64,000 bases of DNA from Clostridia bacterium (GTDB lineage Bacteria > Bacillota > Clostridia > Oscillospirales > CAG-272): the NCBI GenBank assembly GCA_017410065.1, contig JAFQRL010000012.1:1-64000 (forward strand), given 5' to 3'. A program made the translations under genes and the position numbers. Shown piece by piece: positions 52,112-60,743 of this stretch. A model generated the notes under the pieces. The model was not told where the DNA came from, searched no databases, and worked only from the letters and a program-made list of their open reading frames with translations. Each line of letters starts with the position of its first letter. The first letter of the stretch is position 1.

Positions 52112-52786
52112 ATGAAAAAAATAATTTCAATCCTTTTATTGCTTATAATGCTCCTTGGTATGACCTCCTGCACAGGCGGAGGCAATTCGGGCGAAAACGG
52201 GGACGAGCAGCAGGACGGCTCGGGTAACGGCGACAGCACAGACGGCGAGGGTGAGCTCGGCGTAGCTCTGTATTTCACCGCGGCAACAAACGATCCCTCA
52301 TCCGAGAGCACCGTGTGGGCGAAAAAATATAAGAACACTATAATAAACGGCGGCTATAATTCCTTTATGCCGGGAGAATATCTCGCCTTTCACGTAATGG
52401 TGAAAAACGAATCGTCCCTCTTGATGAAGTATGATCTGGCTCTTTCGGATGCAGAAGGATTTTCGGCTCTTATAAACGCTCTTGACGTATACTGCATACA
52501 TATCCCCGACGGTCCCCTTGAGGGGGCAGACCTCACAAGCGAAAATATGATCGGCACCCTCGGCGATGTGCTTGATGAGGGGAGCTTGTTCAATGGAGCT
52601 ATCGCCCCTGAGGATAGCTTTAATTTCACGATCGCAATTAAGATGAACGAGGCGACGAGCAATAGCTTTGCAAATATGGCTCTCGGTGCAGACCTTAGCC
52701 TTAACGTCACATACGAGGTCTTTAAGAGTGAGGAGGACACAAAGCCTGGCGACGGCAGTATAGATTTCCCAGGGGTCGATTTTTGA
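52112..52786 (+). CDS. Secreted lipoprotein, possibly camelysin/TasA-like beta-sandwich
   Basis: 224 aa. Lipobox ILLLLIMLLGMTSC, then a Gly/Asp/Ser linker, then a beta-rich domain: AKKYKNTIINGGYNSFMPGEYLAFHVMVKNESSLLMKYDLAL and MNEATSNSFANMALGADLSLNVTYEV. The 'motion from fixed N-terms to strand-rich domain with N-E-S-S-L' layout recalls camelysin/TasA-type proteins, but the match is weak. Probably surface-anchored; function unknown. Confidence 0.6.
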   Translation: MKKIISILLLLIMLLGMTSCTGGGNSGENGDEQQDGSGNGDSTDGEGELGVALYFTAATNDPSSESTVWAKKYKNTIINGGYNSFMPGEYLAFHVMVKNESSLLMKYDLALSDAEGFSALINALDVYCIHIPDGPLEGADLTSENMIGTLGDVLDEGSLFNGAIAPEDSFNFTIAIKMNEATSNSFANMALGADLSLNVTYEVFKSEEDTKPGDGSIDFPGVDF

Positions 52787-52824
52787 TCCGCAAAAAACAC
52801 CTCGCAAGAGTAGCAAAAAATGTA

Positions 52825-52870
52825 AAAAACCGCAAAAGCCACACCCCGTGTTGAGCTTTTTGCGGTTTTT
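52825..52870. terminator. Bidirectional terminator between convergent genes
   Basis: AAAAACCGCAAAAGC (52825-52839) pairs with GCTTTTTGCGGTTTTT (52855-52870), with one bulged base. Confidence 0.82.
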
Positions 52871-52892
52871 CTTTTGATTTCAATTTATAAAA

Positions 52893-52910
52893 TGTAAACA
52901 ATTAATTACT
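52893..52910. promoter_or_regulatory. Dispersed palindrome TGTAA-N8-TTACT
   Basis: TGTAAACAATTAATTACT, one base from a perfect TGTAA/TTACA dyad, at the 3' end of the EamA transporter gene. Another member of the intergenic motif family. Confidence 0.4.
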
Positions 52911-53831
52911 AATATTGCTTTCGGAATTTTCTGCCTGAGGCTCTTTTCTTTTAGCCCTTCGACCCTTCGGCAGGTCTATTTCATTCCAAAGGGTAAACCC
53001 GAGAATGAGCACACCTCCGACAATTTGCAAGGGCTCGATCTGCTCGTGAAGAATTATCACAGAGCAAAGCACTGCCACAAGGGGATCGATATAGCTGAGT
53101 ATTGCCGCCTTTTGCCCGGGGAGCTCCTTGATAGCGGTAAAATAGAGGCAATAGGTAACGCCTGTGTGAATAAGTCCCACAACCAAAAGGCAAGCCCAAC
53201 CGCCGCCGTCAAGAGAGCCGAGACCCGAGCCGCCTGTGAAAATAACGTAGGGGATCAGCACCGCCACCGCCGAAACGAACTGAATAAAGGTCCTTTGAAT
53301 ACCGTCCACGTCACGAACGAATTTGTTTAGGATTATAACGGTGGCGTAAAATACCGCCGCGCCAAGACCGAAAAGAATTCCGAGAAGATGGTTTCCCGCG
53401 CCGAGAGCACCCACTCCCGTGATAAGCACAATACCCACGGTAGATGCACCGAAGCACACCCATTGCTTCCAGCCCATCTTTTCCTTGAAGATGATAGGGC
53501 ACACCACCGTTACGATAACGGGCGCGAAATAATAGCTGAGTGTCGCAACAGACACAGTCGTGTATCTGTATGCCTCAAAAAGCAATATCCAATTTACTCC
53601 GATCGCCGCGCCCGATATGATCAGAACGGGTAGCCTCTTGCCAATTGCGCGAAGGTCGATTTTCTGCCTTTTGAACAGTAAAAACGCGCCGATTATTATG
53701 AGCGCAAGCACTCCGCGATACAAGGCAAGCTCGGCGGATGAAATATTGATATTAGCCCTGAAAACACCGATAGTTCCAAACACCGCCATCGATGCTATCA
53801 TCATAATTTTAGCCGAGGTCTCCCGTTTCAT
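52902..53831 (-). CDS. EamA/DMT-family transporter
   Basis: 309 aa from the ATG at 53831 (GGGAGC upstream; the longer frame lacks a site). Ten hydrophobic segments in two EamA repeats: FGTIGVFRANINISSAELALYRGVLALIIIG ... YYFAPVIVTVVCPIIFKEKMGWKQWVCFGASTVGI and LLGILFGLGAAVFYATVIILNKFV ... LSYIDPLVAVLCSVIILHEQIEPLQIVGGVLILG. A drug/metabolite exporter of unknown substrate. Basic cytosolic tail. Single gene. Confidence 0.9.
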   Translation of the reverse strand: MKRETSAKIMMIASMAVFGTIGVFRANINISSAELALYRGVLALIIIGAFLLFKRQKIDLRAIGKRLPVLIISGAAIGVNWILLFEAYRYTTVSVATLSYYFAPVIVTVVCPIIFKEKMGWKQWVCFGASTVGIVLITGVGALGAGNHLLGILFGLGAAVFYATVIILNKFVRDVDGIQRTFIQFVSAVAVLIPYVIFTGGSGLGSLDGGGWACLLVVGLIHTGVTYCLYFTAIKELPGQKAAILSYIDPLVAVLCSVIILHEQIEPLQIVGGVLILGFTLWNEIDLPKGRRAKRKEPQAENSESNISN

Positions 53832-53972
53832 TATGAATTCTGCTCCCTTCGCTCGGCACACGGAGAATTTTGCCGCCACCGATAAGATCACTCGTTAATA
53901 AACAAATTATATCATAACAGCGCAAGCTTGTAAAGACCCTTTAATAAATATTCCAAGGTTTTCTTGAAAAGA

Positions 53973-54145
53973 ATGAAATCGTGCGTTGCACGATGAAATC
54001 CGAGCAAGCTCGGATGAAATCTTCGGCGTTCCACCTCAGATGAAATTAAATCCGTCCTTTTTTATCCCGACGGAGTCGGATTTCATCACGAAGTGATTTC
54101 ATCCCACGATAGTGGGATTTATCCCGTCCAAAAGGACGGATTTAG
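53973..54145. repeat. Cluster of short hairpins joined by GATGAAATC / GATTTCATC
   Basis: Successive small hairpins (GTGC/GCAC, CCGAG/CTCGG, ATCAC/GTGAT, CCCAC/GTGGG, CCGTCC/GGACGG) are separated by GATGAAATC on the left and the reversed GATTTCATC on the right. The larger pair AAATCCGTCCTTTT (54047) and AAAAGGACGGATTT (54130) encloses the right half. No coding potential. It resembles a palindromic intergenic repeat cluster. Confidence 0.65.
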
Positions 54146-54148
54146 TTG

Positions 54149-54176
54149 AAAAAAGCACCCGAGATGGGGTAGCTGG
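54149..54176 (-). pseudogene. Truncated copy of the tRNA-Gln 3' end and its terminator
   Basis: AAAAAAGCACCCGAGATGGG (54149-54168) repeats 54302-54321 exactly, then runs directly into GGGGTAGCTGG (54166-54176), which repeats 54338-54348 of the tRNA acceptor/T-arm. The second terminator arm and the CCA are missing. A scar of duplication or of an excised element; 54180-54296 holds further hairpins (TTCGCC/GGCGAA) but no gene. Confidence 0.6.
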
Positions 54177-54296
54177 GTATTCGCCTTTGGCGAAGATACC
54201 TCCGACGTTCGCCTGGCAAGCGAGCTTGCCGATCTACCGTCGGGGTATGCGAACCAATGCGCCTTCGGCGCTTGGACGAAGCCAATGCTGCCAATG

Positions 54297-54335
54297 CCAA
54301 CAAAAAAGCACCCGAGATGGGTGCTTTTTTGTTGG
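54297..54335. terminator. Terminator of tRNA-Gln
   Basis: 17-bp perfect arms (54297-54313 and 54319-54335, centre AAAAAAGCACCC/GGGTGCTTTTTT). The right arm includes the CCA complement of the tRNA. Confidence 0.85.
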
Positions 54336-54407
54336 CAGGGGTAGCTGGATTCGGACCAACGAATGAGGGAGTCAAAGTCCCTTGCCTTACCGCTTGGCTA
54401 TACCCCT
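54333..54407 (-). tRNA. tRNA-Gln (anticodon TTG)
   Basis: 75 nt including encoded CCA. Acceptor AGGGGTA/TACCCCT, D-arm GCC/GGC, anticodon arm AGGGA-CTTTGAC-TCCCT with anticodon TTG, T-arm GTTGG-TCCGAAT-CCAGC (one G-U). Discriminator G. Confidence 0.93.
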
Positions 54408-54473
54408 ATGAAATTTTCCTCAATATTCTACCACAAATTTGCAATTATGTCAAGAGCAAATGAAAAAATAAAT

Positions 54474-54531
54474 AAGGCGGGCTGAAAATAAGTGTTGCTC
54501 TTAATAATTTATGAAGAAGCCCCGCCTTTTG
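54474..54531. terminator. Possible terminator and 15-bp direct repeat
   Basis: AAGGCGGG (54474-54481) with CCCGCCTT (54521-54528), then TTTT. AAGCCCCGCCTTTTG at 54517-54531 recurs exactly at 54581-54595. The rest of 54408-54690 holds no gene. Confidence 0.45.
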
Positions 54532-54692
54532 ATATTAGCGCGCTATGTAAGGCTGTTGCTTCGATCATTGCGTTTTATCAAAGCCCCGCCTTTTGCGCAT
54601 TGTCGATTTCGGAAAAGCGAAAGCTTGCAATTTCACCAAACGGCAAAGACTCTATCCGATAACTTTTGTTTATCTTTTTTGCCCGCAAAATA

Positions 54693-54721
54693 TTGACAAG
54701 AGAGGGAAGTTTTGCTAAAAT
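54693..54721 (+). promoter_or_regulatory. Promoter of the sugar ABC importer operon
   Basis: TTGACA (54693-54698), 17-bp spacer, TAAAAT (54716-54721). Confidence 0.82.
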
Positions 54722-54807
54722 ATTATGTATAAAAGTATTTTTGCGCGTCAGACGCAAAATCTAATGTGAGCACACGCGCGAGAGTTGCACGCGGAGAGGA
54801 GAGCTTT

Positions 54808-55698
54808 ATGGAAAAAAACAATCTTAAGGGCTGGTTGTATCTTTTACCCGCCTTTCTGTTTTTGGGAGTGTTCCTCGTCTATCCTCTGATAGACGTATTC
54901 ATCTATTCCTTTGAGGAAAACTTCAATTTCGCCTCCCAGTCATACACAGGCGTCGGCTTCTATAATTATCTTTACGTTCTGCGCGACCCCTATTTCCTTC
55001 AGGCACTGAAGAACACCTTTATCCTCGTGCTTATCACGGTGCCCCTTTCCACCCTTCTTGCTCTTGTGATCTCCCTCGGCCTCAATTCCATAAAGGCACT
55101 TCGCAAGCTTTTCCAAACGATTTATTTCCTTCCGTACGTAACCAACACCTTGGCTGTCGGAATGGTATTTATGATACTCTTTGCAAAAACCGAATATACC
55201 GACGGACTTGTGAACACCTTCCTCGGCTTCTTCGGTATGGAGCCCATAGACTTTATTAACGGACCGTACTGGGCAAAGATGCTCGTCCTTTCTATCTACA
55301 CGATCTGGATCGTTCTCCCCTTTAAGATCCTTATTCTCACAAGTGCCCTTGCATCTGTAAATCAGGAATATTACAACGCCGCAATGGTGGACGGCACAAG
55401 AAAATTCCGCATCTTCTCCCGAATCACTCTCCCGATGATCTCGCCTATGCTGTTCTACCTTATCATCACAGGCTTCATCGGCGCATTCAAGGCGTATAGC
55501 GACGCGGTTGCCATCTTCGGCACCGAGCTTAACGTTGCGGAAATGAACACCATAGTGGGCTACGTTTACGATATGCTTTACGGCGACAGCGGCGGATACC
55601 CCTCATACGCCTCCGCGGCGGCGGTTATCCTCTTCCTCATAGTCCTCACCATCACCTGCGTGAACCTCTTTATCAGCAGGAAAAAGGTACATTATTAA
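54808..55698 (+). CDS. Sugar ABC transporter permease (UgpA/MalF type)
   Basis: 296 aa from the ATG at 54808 (GGAGAGGAG upstream). Six transmembrane segments. The EAA loop ASVNQEYYNAAMVDGTRKFRIFSRITLPMISP docks the ATPase. Forms the membrane channel with the next gene. First gene of a three-gene importer; no ATPase gene is present, so a shared MsmX/MsiK-type ATPase encoded elsewhere is expected. Confidence 0.92.
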   Translation: MEKNNLKGWLYLLPAFLFLGVFLVYPLIDVFIYSFEENFNFASQSYTGVGFYNYLYVLRDPYFLQALKNTFILVLITVPLSTLLALVISLGLNSIKALRKLFQTIYFLPYVTNTLAVGMVFMILFAKTEYTDGLVNTFLGFFGMEPIDFINGPYWAKMLVLSIYTIWIVLPFKILILTSALASVNQEYYNAAMVDGTRKFRIFSRITLPMISPMLFYLIITGFIGAFKAYSDAVAIFGTELNVAEMNTIVGYVYDMLYGDSGGYPSYASAAAVILFLIVLTITCVNLFISRKKVHY

Positions 55699-55710
55699 GG
55701 AGGGCTGAAA

Positions 55711-56643
55711 GTGAAAGAATTTTTTGTTAAACTCAAAAATAAAATAGCCGCTTTCCCAAAAGCGACCGCCTCGTGGGTGAGAGCTCTCCCATCAAGGCTT
55801 AAGCGAGGCTTCACTCCTCGCAATATCGGAAAAGCATTTATTTATCTTGGACTCACCCTCTGGGCACTTGCCGTGCTTTTCCCATTCTATTGGATGATAA
55901 TATCCTCCTTCAAAAGCTACGGCGCGTATAACGCTGAGACCACACCGAGCTTTATTGTGAAGGACCCCACCTTTGAAAACTATATCAACGCCTTCACGGC
56001 GGTCTCTCTTGGCAAATTCCTTCTTAACACCCTGCTTTTCACGGTTATAACCACCCTGCTTATGCTGGCGGTCTCGGTCTTTGCCGCATTCTCCTTCGCC
56101 CGCATCAACTTCAAGGGAAAGGGAATTGCCTTCGCGCTTCTTCTCTCGCTTATGATGATACCTGCCGAGCTTGTGGTTATCACAAACTACGTCACCATCA
56201 CTACCCTTGATTTAAGAAACACCTTCACAGGTCTGATACTCCCCTCGGTCACGTCGGTATTCTATATATACCTTCTGCGCGAAAGCTTCGCCCAGGTGCC
56301 CGACGAATTGTACCTCGCCTCAAAGGTTGACGGCACGGGAGACCTTAAATATCTCTTTAAGGTTATAATTCCCATTTGCAAGCCGATGGTGATAACCGTC
56401 ACCATCCTTAAGGCTATCGAATGTTGGAATTCCTTCGTTTGGCCAAGGCTCGCCACAGACGATGAAGCATATTTCCTCGTCTCAAACGGCATACAAGCCA
56501 TTCGTGAAAGCGGCTTCGGCAGAGAAAATATCCCCGCAATGATGGCGGCTGTCGTTATAATCTCCGTTCCGCTTATCGTATTGTTTATCGTCTTCCGCAA
56601 TAAGATTATGGAGGGCGTTGCGAGAGGAGGTACAAAGGGATGA
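55711..56643 (+). CDS. Sugar ABC transporter permease (UgpE/MalG type)
   Basis: 310 aa starting at GTG 55711 (AAGGAGGG upstream). A basic N-terminal extension of about 40 residues precedes six membrane segments (LGLTLWALAVLFPFYWMIISSFK...). EAA loop VPDELYLASKVDGTGDLKYLFKVIIPICKP. Partner of the preceding permease. Overlaps the binding-protein gene by 4 bp (ATGA). Confidence 0.92.
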   Translation: MKEFFVKLKNKIAAFPKATASWVRALPSRLKRGFTPRNIGKAFIYLGLTLWALAVLFPFYWMIISSFKSYGAYNAETTPSFIVKDPTFENYINAFTAVSLGKFLLNTLLFTVITTLLMLAVSVFAAFSFARINFKGKGIAFALLLSLMMIPAELVVITNYVTITTLDLRNTFTGLILPSVTSVFYIYLLRESFAQVPDELYLASKVDGTGDLKYLFKVIIPICKPMVITVTILKAIECWNSFVWPRLATDDEAYFLVSNGIQAIRESGFGRENIPAMMAAVVIISVPLIVLFIVFRNKIMEGVARGGTKG

Positions 56644-58262
56644 AAAGGCGCATTATCTCATTTATCCTCGCGGTTGCAATGCTTGCATCCCTCGTCTCCC
56701 TTCTCACCTCCTGCCACGGAAATAAAAAGCCTATGGCGGAGTTCTCCGTGCCCGAGAGCTTCGACGGTTCTAAAAAATACGAGATCAGCTTCTGGGCAAA
56801 GAGCGACACCAACATAAGGCAAACCAAGGTTTATCAAAAGGCGATCGCCGATTTTGAGAAGCTTTACCCGAACGTTGACGTCAAGCTGAAGATCTACACC
56901 GACTATCAGCGCATATATAACGACGTTATAACGAATATTCACACCTCCACCACTCCAAACGTCTGTATCTCCTATCCCGACCACATAGCCACCTATATGC
57001 AGGGAGAGGGAGTTATGGTCCCTCTTGATAAGCTTATAGACGACGAGAAATTCGGTCTTGGCGGCAGCGAGGTCAGATTTGATTCTGTGGAGAAGGGGGA
57101 CGTTATAGAAAAATTCCTCGCAGAGGGCGTGCTTGACGGCAGTCAGATGGCTATCCCCTTCGTCCGTTCAAGCGAGGCGGTGTACCTGAATAAAACGTAT
57201 ATCGAAAAAATGGGCTACACTATCCCCGAGAGACTTACCTGGGAATTCATCTTTGAGGTCTCACAGGCGGCAATGGAGAAAAATCCCGACGGCACCTATA
57301 AGGTGAACGGTCAGAGCGTTCTCGTTCCGTTTATCTATAAGTCCACCGATAATATGATGATACAGATGCTCGCCCAGCTCGGCGCAGGCTATTCCACCGA
57401 GGACGGCAGAGTTGAGATATTCAACGACACCACAGAGCAGCTGCTCTATATGATAGCGGAGAGCGCAGAGCTTGGCGCCTTTTCCACCTTCCGCATATCA
57501 AGCTATCCAGGCGACTTCCTCAACGCTGGTCAATGCCTCTTTGCCATCGATTCCACCGCGGGCGCTCAATGGATGGGAAGCGAAGCTCCTCTCGCTGATA
57601 TAGACGAGGACGCCTTCGTTGATTTTGAAACAGCGGTCTATCCCCTTCCGCAGTTCGACACCGAGGCAGACCCGAAAATGATATCCCAAGGTCCCTCCAT
57701 CTGTATTTTCAATAAGGAGGATCCGGGCGAGGTCCTCGCATCCTGGCTCTTTGCGCAGTATCTGCTCACAAACGAGGTGCAGATCTCCTATGCAATGACC
57801 GAGGGCTACGTTCCCGTCACCAGCTCCGCTCAATCCGCCCCCGAATATCTTGATTATCTTTCAAGGTCGGGAGAGCTTGACGAGGACGGCTCAAACTACA
57901 CCTATTATCCCGTGAAGATCGCCGCCACGAAAATACTTCTTGAAAACGTGGACAACACCTTCATCACCCCTGTGTTCAACGGCTCGGCATCTTTAAGAAA
58001 CGCCGCGGGGCAGATGATAGAGGACGTCACGGGCGCAGTGAGAGCGGTACCTAAAAAGACGGTGGATGCGGCGTATATAGATGCTCTCTATGAGAAAATG
58101 AGCTCGCTTTATCATTTAGACGAGCTTGCAGGCGGCACAAGAACCGCGGCTGATGAAGGATTACCCGCAGGCTCGGTAGCACTTCTTGTAGCATTATCCA
58201 CAGTATGGGTGGCTCTTGGTACTGCATTTATAGTGCAAAAGGTTAAAAAACGAAAAAAATAA
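56640..58262 (+). CDS. Sugar-binding lipoprotein with C-terminal membrane anchor
   Basis: 540 aa. Lipobox LASLVSLLTSC (Cys about residue 23), then an extracellular solute-binding protein family 1 domain: YEISFWAKSDTNIRQTKVYQKAIADFEKLYPNVDVKLKI, VCISYPDHIATYMQGEG, ASWLFAQYLLTNEVQISYAMTEGYVPV. Unusually it ends with a hydrophobic helix SVALLVALSTVWVALGTAFIV and a basic KVKKRKK tail, i.e. a second, C-terminal membrane anchor. Delivers an oligosaccharide to the two permeases; the substrate may be the glycans cut by the GH20-like enzymes downstream. Confidence 0.9.
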   Translation: MKRRIISFILAVAMLASLVSLLTSCHGNKKPMAEFSVPESFDGSKKYEISFWAKSDTNIRQTKVYQKAIADFEKLYPNVDVKLKIYTDYQRIYNDVITNIHTSTTPNVCISYPDHIATYMQGEGVMVPLDKLIDDEKFGLGGSEVRFDSVEKGDVIEKFLAEGVLDGSQMAIPFVRSSEAVYLNKTYIEKMGYTIPERLTWEFIFEVSQAAMEKNPDGTYKVNGQSVLVPFIYKSTDNMMIQMLAQLGAGYSTEDGRVEIFNDTTEQLLYMIAESAELGAFSTFRISSYPGDFLNAGQCLFAIDSTAGAQWMGSEAPLADIDEDAFVDFETAVYPLPQFDTEADPKMISQGPSICIFNKEDPGEVLASWLFAQYLLTNEVQISYAMTEGYVPVTSSAQSAPEYLDYLSRSGELDEDGSNYTYYPVKIAATKILLENVDNTFITPVFNGSASLRNAAGQMIEDVTGAVRAVPKKTVDAAYIDALYEKMSSLYHLDELAGGTRTAADEGLPAGSVALLVALSTVWVALGTAFIVQKVKKRKK

Positions 58263-58272
58263 TTCACTTCTA

Positions 58273-58300
58273 TTGACTTATTTCGATTTTTGTGTATAAT
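58273..58300 (+). promoter_or_regulatory. Promoter of the 58.4-kb lipoprotein
   Basis: TTGACT (58273-58278), 16-bp spacer, TATAAT (58295-58300). Confidence 0.7.
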
Positions 58301-58417
58301 TATAGTATGCAATTAATATGCAATACGCGCGATGCAAAATTATACGACGCGTATCACGAGCCTTTAAAAAATAAATAAAAAAATGCGCTTTGCGCAATAA
58401 AAAAGGAGAAAATTAAA

Positions 58418-59182
58418 ATGAAAAAGTTAGTTGCAATGTTGCTTGCACTTACTCTTGTTTTCGCTTTCGTTTCCTGCGGCGAGAACGAGGAGAATGCTCC
58501 CAAGGTTGATCCCAACAAGAAGTCCGAGGGCGTTATGACCTACGCTGAGTATATGGCGGCTGATGTTGGCTCCGAGGTCGTTATCGAGGCGTTCGTTCAG
58601 GCTAAGCAGGGCTGGTGGGATGACAAGGCTGTATTCTATCTCCAAGATGGAAACGGCGGATATTTCGCTTACGATATCCCTTGCACCAAGGAGGCATACG
58701 ACACATTTACCATCGGCTCCAAGGTAAAGGTTACGGGTCCTAAGGCAGAATTTAAGGGCGAGGTCGAGATATACGATAACAAAGCTCGTACCAGCACCAT
58801 CGAGCTCGTACCCGGCGACAAGTGGATCGCTCCCGCATTCGACGTAACCTCGCTTATGGATAAGGATAACTACATTGATCATCAGAATAAGAAGGTAGCC
58901 TTCAAGGGTCTCACCGTTGTTGCCTCCAACGAAGATGGCGCAGCATTCCTTTACAACTGGGACGGCTCGGGTGTTGAGGGTAGCGATAGCGACCTTTACT
59001 TCAATGCCGAGATCGGCGGCAAGACCTACACCTTCGTTATCGAGTATTATCTCACAGGCGCAGACAGCGATGCATACAAGGCTGTTCAGGCTCTCAAGGT
59101 TGGCGACGTTATTGACCTTGAAGGTTTCCTCTATTGGTACGATGGCGCTCAGCCTCACATCACCTCCGTTAAGGTAAAGTAA
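58418..59182 (+). CDS. Lipoprotein with two OB-fold-like repeats
   Basis: 254 aa, AAAAGGAG. Lipobox ALTLVFAFVSC. Two similar beta-rich modules follow: YAEYMAADVGSEVVIEAFVQAKQGWWDDKAVFYLQDGNGGYFAYDI ... GSKVKVTGPKAEFKGEVEI, then VTSLMDKDNYIDHQNKKVAFKGLTVV ... KVGDVIDLEGFLYWYDGAQPHITSVKV. The 'yeGk.V.v.G....f.g..qi' pattern is that of OB-fold domains found in secreted nucleases and surface proteins. No catalytic motif. Surface location, function unknown. Confidence 0.72.
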   Translation: MKKLVAMLLALTLVFAFVSCGENEENAPKVDPNKKSEGVMTYAEYMAADVGSEVVIEAFVQAKQGWWDDKAVFYLQDGNGGYFAYDIPCTKEAYDTFTIGSKVKVTGPKAEFKGEVEIYDNKARTSTIELVPGDKWIAPAFDVTSLMDKDNYIDHQNKKVAFKGLTVVASNEDGAAFLYNWDGSGVEGSDSDLYFNAEIGGKTYTFVIEYYLTGADSDAYKAVQALKVGDVIDLEGFLYWYDGAQPHITSVKVK

Positions 59183-59200
59183 TATAAAGCCTTATGGCTG

Positions 59201-59242
59201 AAAAGATCTCCCGAGCAGGAAAAGTGCTCGGGAGATCTTTTG
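59201..59242 (+). terminator. Terminator after the OB-fold lipoprotein
   Basis: 17-bp perfect arms AAAAGATCTCCCGAGCA (59201-59217) and complement (59226-59242). Confidence 0.9.
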
Positions 59243-59379
59243 CTTTTTGTGGGGCGCGATGTCCGCTTGCCGCTTGATCCGATTTCCAAAAAAATTATAT
59301 TAATAATATATTCCCAATTGATTGACAAGCATAAATATTTATGGTAAAATTAAGTAGAATTGAGAAAAGGGGGGATATT

Positions 59380-60204
59380 TTGGCAAGCGAGCTTCTTTTT
59401 TGCTGCCCCAAATGCGGCGGCGCGCTTACCGAGCTTGGTGCTTTCGCAAAATGCCCGCTCGGGCATAGCTTCGATAAAAGCAAATACGGCTATTATAATC
59501 TTCTCCTGTCAAACACATCGGGCACCCACGGAGACAATAAGGAAATGGTGCTTGCAAGGCGCGCGTTTCTCGGTGCGGGCTACTACGAGCCCCTCGCAAA
59601 AAGGCTCTCCGAAATTGCCGCCTCGCTCACAGATCAGAGCGGAGCACTTCTTGACGTCGGATGCGGCGAGGGCTACTACACCGTAAGGCTCGCAGAGGCT
59701 CTCAAGGCGAGGAATAATTCAACACGGGTGGCGGCATTCGATATTTCAAGGGATGCGGTAAGAGAGCTTCTCCGCAAGGAAAAAAGCATATCGGCGGCGG
59801 TGGCAAGTGCCTATGCCGTGCCTGTCTCGGACGGCGCGTTTTCCACGGTGGTGAACGCATTTTCTCCCTTTTCAAGAGAGGAGACCGTAAGAGCTCTCGC
59901 CTCGGGCGGACATTTTATTATGGCTATCCCCGAGCGTGACCATCTTTTTGAGCTTAAGGAAATACTCTATGAAACACCCTATAAAAACGAGGTGAAGGAT
60001 AGCGGCATCGAGGGGCTCACCCTCGCTCACGACGAGCGGCTCACCTATAAAATGGAGCTTGGCTCAAGGGAGGATATATCCGCGCTCTTTAAGATGACCC
60101 CCTATGCATACAGAACACCTCGGAGCGCTGCGGAGAGGCTTTCGGAGTATACAAGCCTCACCGTCACAGCCGATTTCCATATCTACGTATACAGAAAGGA
60201 CTGA
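59380..60204 (+). CDS. rlmA: RlmA-like 23S rRNA (guanine-N1) methyltransferase
   Basis: 274 aa from TTG 59380, placed 7 bp after GGGGGG; an ATG at 59341 is open but without a site. N-terminal zinc finger CCPKCGGAL ... CPLGHSFDKSKYGYYNLL (C-x2-C ... C-x2-GH), then the SAM-binding domain LLDVGCGEGYYTVRLAEAL (about 85-105) and FSPFSREETVRAL. RlmA enzymes methylate a guanine in helix 35 of 23S rRNA and influence macrolide-type drug binding. Followed within 3 bp by ruvX. Confidence 0.88.
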   Translation: MASELLFCCPKCGGALTELGAFAKCPLGHSFDKSKYGYYNLLLSNTSGTHGDNKEMVLARRAFLGAGYYEPLAKRLSEIAASLTDQSGALLDVGCGEGYYTVRLAEALKARNNSTRVAAFDISRDAVRELLRKEKSISAAVASAYAVPVSDGAFSTVVNAFSPFSREETVRALASGGHFIMAIPERDHLFELKEILYETPYKNEVKDSGIEGLTLAHDERLTYKMELGSREDISALFKMTPYAYRTPRSAAERLSEYTSLTVTADFHIYVYRKD

Positions 60205-60206
60205 AA

Positions 60207-60647
60207 ATGGATATTCAGCACGGAAAATATCTCGGAGTAGACTACGGCGATAAGCGCACGGGGCTTGCCGAATGTGACCCGTCGGGACTTATTGCAAGCG
60301 GCATCTGCACCATATCCGAGGGCGGAATGAATAAGACCGCCATCAGGGTCGCCGCCGAGGCAAAGGCGCGCTCCTGCACGAAGATCATCGTCGGGCTTCC
60401 TAAAAATATGGACGGCTCGGAGGGGGCGCGAGCTGACGTCGTTCGGGCGTTTGCGGAGCTTCTCGCAACTCACACCGATATAGTAATTGAGTTTTTTGAC
60501 GAGCGAATGAGCACGATGGTAGCATACCGTTTCCTCGGTGAAACAGGCACCTACGGCAAAAAACGCCGCGAGGCTGTGGACACCCTTTCGGCAGAGATAA
60601 TTCTTCAAGGGTATATAGACAGAGAGCGGGCGGTCGGCGGAAGATAA
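60207..60647 (+). CDS. ruvX: RuvX/YqgF family Holliday-junction resolvase-like nuclease
   Basis: 146 aa. LGVDYGDKRTGLAECD (D-x-G-x-x-RTG active-site strand), KIIVGLPKNMDGSEG, FFDERMSTMVAYRFL and a C-terminal DTLSAEIILQGYID are the four conserved YqgF segments of this RNase H-like fold. Roles in recombination and in 16S rRNA processing are proposed for the family. Cotranscribed with the RlmA-like gene. Confidence 0.93.
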   Translation: MDIQHGKYLGVDYGDKRTGLAECDPSGLIASGICTISEGGMNKTAIRVAAEAKARSCTKIIVGLPKNMDGSEGARADVVRAFAELLATHTDIVIEFFDERMSTMVAYRFLGETGTYGKKRREAVDTLSAEIILQGYIDRERAVGGR

Positions 60648-60716
60648 GACCGAAAACATTCGCTTATTGAGCCCGAAAGCCACAGCTTCGGCTGATAGGT
60701 CTCGGGGAAAATCAAA

Positions 60717-60734
60717 TGTAAATAATTATTTAAG
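60717..60734. promoter_or_regulatory. TGTAAA-motif half-site upstream of the first GH20-like gene
   Basis: TGTAAATAATTATTTAAG lies 10 bp before the start codon and overlaps the ribosome binding site. A similar sequence precedes the second GH20-like gene at 62377. A shared position suggests shared control; weaker dyad than the copies at 37895 and 42912. Confidence 0.35.
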
Positions 60735-60743
60735 GAGCATATT

